This document shows positions 57,991 through 64,000 of a stretch of DNA of 64,000 nucleotides, piece by piece (positions within the stretch are counted from its first letter, which is position 1; each line of letters begins with the position of its first letter). The notes beneath the pieces are model-generated. The model saw only the letters and a list, made by a program, of their open reading frames with translations, ran no database searches and was not told the origin of the DNA. This DNA is from Ipomoea triloba. Lineage: Eukaryota > Streptophyta > Magnoliopsida > Solanales > Convolvulaceae. The translations under genes were made by a program, and so were the position numbers. The stretch lies in NCBI RefSeq assembly GCF_003576645.1, contig NC_044919.1, positions 20,793,027 through 20,857,026 on the forward strand, in the 5' to 3' direction.

Positions 57991-60900
57991 ATGGGAATTG
58001 ATTTTGGTGTTGGGGCATTGTTGTCGAAGACGAAGTTGCTAACAACCTTGAATCATGGGCCTGTAGTGTCAATAAACATATTTGTAGCTGTTATCTGTGC
58101 GTGTATTGTGATTGGTCATCTCTTGGAGGAAAATCGCTGGATGAACGAGTCCATCACTGCTCTTTTGATGGTGAGTTTGGCTGTATAGTATACTCTATCT
58201 AAACGTTGTTTGCCTCATGCTTATTCACGATATAGTTAGTTAGTTAATTATGTGTTTTGGATGACAGGGTATATGCACCGGCGTAGTGATTCTACTGACT
58301 AGTGGAGGCAAAAACTCCCATATTTTAGTGTTCAGTGAAGATCTTTTCTTCATTTATCTTCTTCCGCCAATCATCTTTAATGCTGGGTATGCTCAGTTGC
58401 ACCATTTTATTAAAGGTTTAATGTCTGCGAATGTGTGTTTATTTGATTTTGTTTAGATGGTGCCAAAATGATTTGCTTCCTCTGAATCTATGTTCTTCCA
58501 GCCTGGTTGGTAGGGTTTCAACAGATTAAATTGTCCACCTTTTGTTCCCATTTAGTCTGTCACATATGGTCACAAGGTGCTTCTTCCTTCCAAAAGTGTT
58601 CCCCACAAGAGGGAGGTCATGTATCACCTAATTAAAAATAGGCCACTAGTTTATTAAATAAAAATATGTTGTTTTCCCAAAAAAAGGATTAGATACCTTA
58701 GTGTTAAAGTGTTAGACTATACACCTCCCATCCCATTCAGAATTTGAAACTTCAACTTTATCCTCTACTTATTAGCTACTCTTGAATTGGCCAACCACAT
58801 CATGAGTTATTTCATATTATCTCTTTTCCATCCTCTTTCTTCATTAATGTGGTACCCTTGGGATATCTAATTCTTTCTCTATGTTTTCCAGTCATTAGGT
58901 TGTCTTTAGTGACTTCCATAACAATTGGAAAACTGAAGAAAAAAATGCAGTTGATGGATGCCTAGTATCTAAAACTTGAAACTTTTTGCATACTTGTTCA
59001 CAAATGTTAACTTTAGATCATTTTAAGAATCCTGCATTTGGCAAGATATTAGTTTATTATTCAATTACATTGCATTTGATAATAGTTGCATTTATGTTTG
59101 TTTCTGAAATGATATGTTGCATTTTAGTCAGCAAGTACTCCTTTCTGTACACTTCCTATTACTCTCACATATTTTCTAGAGTTTCTTGACCTGTGTTCCT
59201 TTAGAAGCTTAAACCTTTGAAATTTTGAGTCAACCCTTTATTTATTTATTTTTATTTGCTTCTTTTTAACAATAATGGTGGATATTCTTCTATTCTTTCA
59301 TCACGCACTGTTGTACCAAAGTAACTGTGTTATTGAGACTCCTCTGTTGTTATTATTGACTGCTAATACTTCCTAGTCATATTAAATTACAACTTTTCAT
59401 TTTCTCCTGTTGGCATTGTAATGTTTGACAGGTTCAAAGTGAAAAAGAAGCAATTCTTTCGCAATTTCACAACTATAATGCTTTTTGGAGCACTTGGTAC
59501 TTTGATATCATTCATTACCATATCATTGGGTATGTTATTCTATCCTGTAGTCTTGTGACCTGTTGTATGTAAATATCTTTTTTTTTAAGAATGGTAATGG
59601 GACTTCTGAACCATCCAGATAACCAGATTCCCAATTTTAAAACATATTCTTTCCCACTCTTTTTCCAATTACTTCAATCCCAATTTGCTGGTTTCTCATG
59701 TCATAGTTGGCAAGACTAATGCACACTAGGGAAGCTCATTAAAATAGCTAGAATTTCAATTCCATCTTTATTACTTTGAACATAACCTTGTAGCTTCACC
59801 ATTCCTTCTAAATTGCTATTTATTGCAGAAACAGTATTACATATGAAATGACTTATTGCACTTAATCCTATCATTGCATCAATCTCTACCACTGTGCTGT
59901 TTCAACAAAACTAGGAGCCATATTCTACTTTTCTTGAAAGAAATGTGTGAAAAGTTTGACGTGATTGCTTTACCTTTTCAATTGATCTCTAGCTTTGTCA
60001 TTTTAATTGTAGATGAAAGTCTGTGAAAGGTTAGCTGATTCATATCATTTAGCTAAGATGAACTGTTTGTGCTAATGAAATCTATTCCTTTTTTTTTTTA
60101 TTTATTCAACTAGGCGCCATTGGCATCTTCAAGACAATGAATATTCGCACTCTTGAAATAGGAGATTATCTTGGTACTTCCAACTTCCCTCCATTTTCTT
60201 CTTTAATTTTGTTCATTTGATCTCCTCTGGCCTCTTAATCTCTCTTGGATTATTTCCAGCAATTGGAGCAATCTTTTCTGCAACAGATTCTGTTTGCACT
60301 TTGCAAGTAAGTATGGCTGTTATGCTGCTGCAAACTTACAATACCCTATACGTTTGTCTGACCTTATGCGTTCTGTTGTGTAATATAGGTGCTTAATCAG
60401 GATGAAACACCTTTTCTCTACAGTGTAGTCTTTGGAGAAGGCATTGTAAATGATGCTACATCAATAGTGCTGTTTAATGCATTTCGGAAGCTTAAATTAT
60501 CGGATATAAACTCAGCTGTTGTTCTGCAATTATTTGGAAACTTTCTGTATTTATTTATCTCAAGCACTGTTCTTGGAGTAGTTGTGAGTCCCTTTCTTTC
60601 TCCCATAATGCACCGAAAAGTTGTACTCAAGTAATAGATTTTGTTGATTGATGTGATTATAACCTTTAATTTTCTTTCCTCACAGGCTGGCTTGCTGAGT
60701 GCATATATTATTAAAAAGCTTTGCTTTGGAAGGTTTGTAAAAATAATGACTGATAATTGCCTCTTAGCACTTACCCATAGAGTACAGAGTCCTGTAATTG
60801 TTAGCTCTATTATCCTCACACTTGAGGTTCATTTGTTAAAGCAAGGCTCAACAATACAGCTTGGAACAAATAGCTTTCAATATATTTTCTTTTCAAGATG

Positions 60901-62720
60901 CCTGTCACCTAATTATCTCCTTTGTTACAGGCACTCCACTGATCGTGAGGTAGCCATTATGATTCTTATGGCTTACCTATCATATATGCTTGCTGAAGTA
61001 AGTGTTTCCAACAACTTAGAATTTTTTACTTTTACTTTTACTGGTTTTGTCAATGGAGGAGCTTATTAATTCTTTAATTGACAATTAATGTTCTTGCAGT
61101 TTTACGATTTAAGTGCCATCCTTACTGTCTTCTTCTGCGGGATTGTGATGTCACATTATACCTGGCATAATGTCACTGAAAGTTCTAGAGTTACCACCAA
61201 GTGAGTATACTTCTCAACCATAAAGCTGCTTACTATTACTCAAGAGAAAGTAGTAATCTTACTAGCACTTTTTTTCTTTTAATGCATTCTCTTTTACTTG
61301 ATATGCAGGCATGCTTTTGCTACATTGTCGTTTATCTCTGAGATATTTATATTCCTTTATGTCGGCATGGATGCTTTAGACATTGAAAAGTGGAGGCTTG
61401 TAAGAGAAAGGTATATTTTCAGTCATTCTGCTATACATTTATATTGGTATTTAGCATACATTTTAACACTTGGTTTTCATTTGTCAGTCCTGGAACATCA
61501 ATTCAGGTTAGCTCAATATTTTTGGGTCTGCTTATGATTGGAAGAGCTGCTTTTGTCTTTCCCTTGTCATTCTTATCCAACTTGACCAAAATGTCCCCAG
61601 ACGAAAAGATTGACATTAACCGACAAGTATGACTCTAAACTATATCTTGAGTTTACCTCTTCTGGCCTGGTTATATTATATGGGTCCATTGTTTTCATGC
61701 AATGCTGTGATTTGCAGGTTACAATATGGTGGGCAGGGCTTATGAGAGGTGCTGTTTCCATGGCCCTTGCTTACAACCGGGTAAGTGTGCAGTCCTTGGT
61801 AAGATAACTAATTGTGTTTCATGCAAATTAAATGGTGGATATGCAAGCTCCACGATAAAGTAGCAACTATAATTCTATGATAGTCAGTCCGCAATTTCAT
61901 TAATCACGATAAGTAATGCCTGCCTTACTATTATATCATGGGCATGCAAAGTGCAATAGAAAATTCATAATCAGGTAGGCAGGTTCTATTACTGACTTTC
62001 TTATAATTTGCATATAATGCAGTTTACAAGGGCAGGCTATAGCCAATGCCGAGAAAGTGCAATAATGATCACAAGCACTATTACCGTTGTTCTTTTCAGC
62101 ACGGTGGTAAGACAACCTCATTTTCTCATTGTACTTTGGATCTAATGCATGAATTGAACATTGATCTTGTGGATGTAACCTGCATTAGCTTTGAGAAGCA
62201 AGTTCTAAAGTAGTGATAACCAAGCAATATAATGGTCTTTTAAGTTTGTTTGGTTACACTGCAATTAATTAGTTCTAGAAATGACTGTTTTTAGCTGTGT
62301 TGTGTAAAAATGCTACCGAGGAGGGAGGGAGCATAGGCAGGCTACTCACTTGAATTTGATATCTGTTAGATGATTCTAATGCTTTCTCGGGCATTTGTAC
62401 AGGTATTTGGGTTAATGACCAAACCTCTGATCAGAACCTTGCTGCACTCGCCTAAACACATGAATGTAAAGGTCAGCCCTGAGCCACTTACCCCAAAGTC
62501 ATTCACTGTGTCACTTCTAGAGCAGGATTCAGAGACTGATCTGGAGAGCCGTCTTGCATCCCATCCAAACAGCTTACGAATGCTGCTAAGAGTTCCCTCT
62601 CACACAGTCCACCATTACTGGAGAAAATTTGACAATGCATTCATGCGTCCGGTGTTTGGGGGGAGGGGTTTCATGCCCATTGTTCCCGCCTCCCCACCCG
62701 AACAGGATGAACAACAATGA
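57991..62720 (+). CDS. NHX: Class-I (vacuolar type) Na+,K+/H+ exchanger, 14 exons
   Basis: Coding exons: 57991-58170, 58268-58386, 59432-59529, 60114-60173, 60260-60306, 60389-60583, 60686-60732, 60931-60997, 61100-61200, 61309-61410, 61488-61626, 61718-61780, 62023-62106, 62403-62720. All introns are GT-AG and the phases join to 1620 nt, 539 residues, the usual length for the family. Visible marks: EENRWMNESITALL (46-59), the amiloride-site LFFIYLLPPI (86-95), ATDS (160-163), FGEGIVNDAT with the Asn-Asp pair (about 183-192), many hydrophobic membrane segments, and a class-I tail with FMRPVFGGRGFMPIVP near the C-terminus. The family swaps cytosolic Na+ or K+ for vacuolar H+ and affects salt tolerance, pH and cell expansion. 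Start MGIDFGVGALLSKTKLL is its own variable region. Which of NHX1-4 it equals cannot be decided here. Confidence 0.95.
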
Positions 62721-63050
62721 CAGCACTAATTCTCACTCTGATTTTGTTTGTCTGTTCATAGGACCAATGGGTTGGTGTGATGAAAAGGTTGCTAATTGAT
62801 AGTTTGTCAGGTAGAGAAATGTTTTGTTTCAGTGGTTATGAGTTTTTGTTTAGTTTCCATATCGGCCAATTGGGGCCATAGCATATGGGAACTCAGATTT
62901 TTTTATTTTTAAATTTTTTGGGGGTAAACACCAAACGGTGTATAGCTTGTAAGCAAATCTCCAGGTATTCAATGTTCCTGTATATACACACTTCGTTATC
63001 AATTCATCAATTATACTAATGAATGAGCTTTTGTTGTTGTTGCTGCGTGT
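62721..63050 (+). other. 3' untranslated region of the NHX gene (predicted)
   Basis: After the TGA at 62718-62720 the sequence has T-rich tracts and AATGAA-like signals near 63018, followed by a TTGTTGTTGTTGCTG run. The true cleavage site cannot be fixed. Past 63050 the sequence is intergenic. Confidence 0.4.
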
Positions 63051-63356
63051 GTGTGTTTTCTTTTTTAAACATTCAAGTACATCTATAAATAATTAAGTAA
63101 ATTTGTATTTTCAAAAAAACAAAATTAAGTAAATTTGTATGCATATTAGATGTTGATTGTTGACAGATTATGATTTCTCACTTTTGGACATTGCATAATT
63201 GATGCTCTCCTTCGATCCATTTTGACCAGGTTCTTCATTCACAGGCATTGATAGAGTTGTATCCTTAGACTAGGTTTATGTAAATATGTAACTGTGTTTC
63301 TTCTCACATTGTCTATACAAAAAATTTGTATTGACTTCAAATTTAATTTTATTTAA

Positions 63357-63662
63357 GAGTTAATACTCAAACTGATCCCTTGACTATAATGAAATTCACA
63401 AATTGATCATTGACTATTAAGTTTAGTAAATTAAGTCCTGAACTATTCAATTCTTATTCAATAAGGTCTTCAACTATTCAATTCTTACTCAATAAAGTCC
63501 TTAATTATTCAATTCTTACTCAATAAGGTCCTCAACGAAGGATTGATTTGTGCATTATTGAGTAAGAATTGAATAGTTGAGCACCTAATTGATAAAATTG
63601 ATAGTTGAGGATTAGTTTGTGAATTATGGCATAATCGAGAGGACCATTTTGGATATTTACTC
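63357..63662. mobile_element. Mutator-like MITE with internal 33-bp repeats
   Basis: The element is flanked by an exact 9-bp duplication, TTTATTTAA (63348-63356 and 63663-63671). The ends GAGTTAATACTCAAACTGAT and GACCATTTTGGATATTTACT are diverged inverted repeats. The centre has three tandem copies of ACTATTCAATTCTTACTCAA-type units (63442-63535) and an inverted partner. Confidence 0.7.
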
Positions 63663-63828
63663 TTTATTTAATTTATATATACAAAAAGTTATATCTAACG
63701 AATCTTTTATTTAAAATGGTATGTAACTCAAATTCACATAGAAAATTAGAAATATGAATGGATTAAGAAGACTTTGGACTTGGGTAATTTGATAATTTAA
63801 TAACAAGGTAACATACATTAGGCCTTCG

Positions 63829-64000
63829 GGCAAATTATTGTGTGGAGCATGGTCCACATAGTGCTGTGTGGACCATAACAAAATGTACATTTTTAATATA
63901 CTAAATGTATATTATTTGTGTATTGAATGTACATTATACAATATAATGTATATTCATTAAAAAAATAATGTAAATCTCCTAAATATAACGTACATTTTTA
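63829..64000 (+). mobile_element. Palindrome-ended hAT-like MITE, copy 3, cut by the window end
   Basis: It starts GGCAAATTATTGTGTGGAGC and continues with the CATGGTCCACATAG and GTGCTGTGTGGACCAT parts of the family, then TGTACAT-rich sequence. It matches the first ~170 bp of copies at 13894 and 17878 (inverted). Small changes (GAGC for GACC, an extra T) break the palindromes. The right end lies outside the window. Confidence 0.8.

Noticed and set aside
60418..60819. 133-codon minus-strand frame opposite NHX exons 6 and 7
   Set aside because: It is a shadow of the coding exons on the other strand.

Overview
The window looks like nuclear DNA of a flowering plant, most likely a eudicot. It is AT-rich, holds one large spliced gene with GT-AG introns, and is otherwise packed with nested plant transposable elements: Ty3/gypsy, Ty1/copia, CACTA, Mutator-like, hAT-like, PIF/Harbinger-like and Stowaway-like elements, a Helitron, a SINE and a LINE. 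No bacterial-type genes, rRNA, tRNA or CRISPR arrays were seen. I cannot name the species from sequence alone.

One host gene can be read from start to stop: a class-I (vacuolar type) Na+,K+/H+ exchanger of the NHX family at 57991-62720 on the + strand. It has 14 coding exons that join in frame to 539 codons plus a stop. A probable leader intron lies upstream. A second host gene may start at the left edge (about 666-890, minus strand) and run out of the window, but this is weak.

Layout from left to right. 1-3.4 kb: possible gene start, the 3' end of a LINE, a fold-back MITE and a gag-like remnant. 3.4-6.0 kb: the 3' part of a CACTA element on the minus strand with a relic of a C48 (Ulp1-like) protease. 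6.0-21.8 kb: a nest of LTR elements whose frame is an ATHILA-like retrotransposon (LTR end, tRNA-Asp primer-binding site, ORF remnants, an ATHILA ORF1-like protein, purine tract and 3' LTR). It is broken by other LTRs and by two 277-bp MITEs. 21.8-25.2 kb: degraded sequence and small MITEs. 25.2-32.4 kb: a CACTA element with perfect TIRs, a 3-bp target duplication and a captured C48 protease fragment. It is inflated by two unmerged contig overlaps, each marked by a single N (27175 and 30618). 32.7-40.9 kb: Ty3 gag-protease relic, two minus-strand copia LTRs with a reverse transcriptase/RNase H relic, and another ATHILA-type LTR fragment. 41-43.6 kb: a diverged tandem array with an inverted arm. 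44.4-45.9 kb: a short non-autonomous LTR element with a minisatellite. 47.5-50.1 kb: a solo LTR with a perfect 5-bp target duplication. 50.6-57.2 kb: nested DNA transposons, a SINE and a Helitron. 57.5-63.1 kb: the NHX gene. 63.4-64.0 kb: two more MITEs, the last cut by the window end.

Only the NHX gene is likely to have a cellular job, exchange of Na+ or K+ for H+ at the tonoplast. The rest records repeated transposon insertion. The points most worth following are the CACTA family that carries a C48 protease tail in two places, the 277-bp palindrome-ended MITE family, a non-coding motif repeated after two ATHILA-like ORFs, an LTR-like block in front of the ORF1-like gene, and the assembly duplications, which would mislead any copy-number reading of 25-32 kb.
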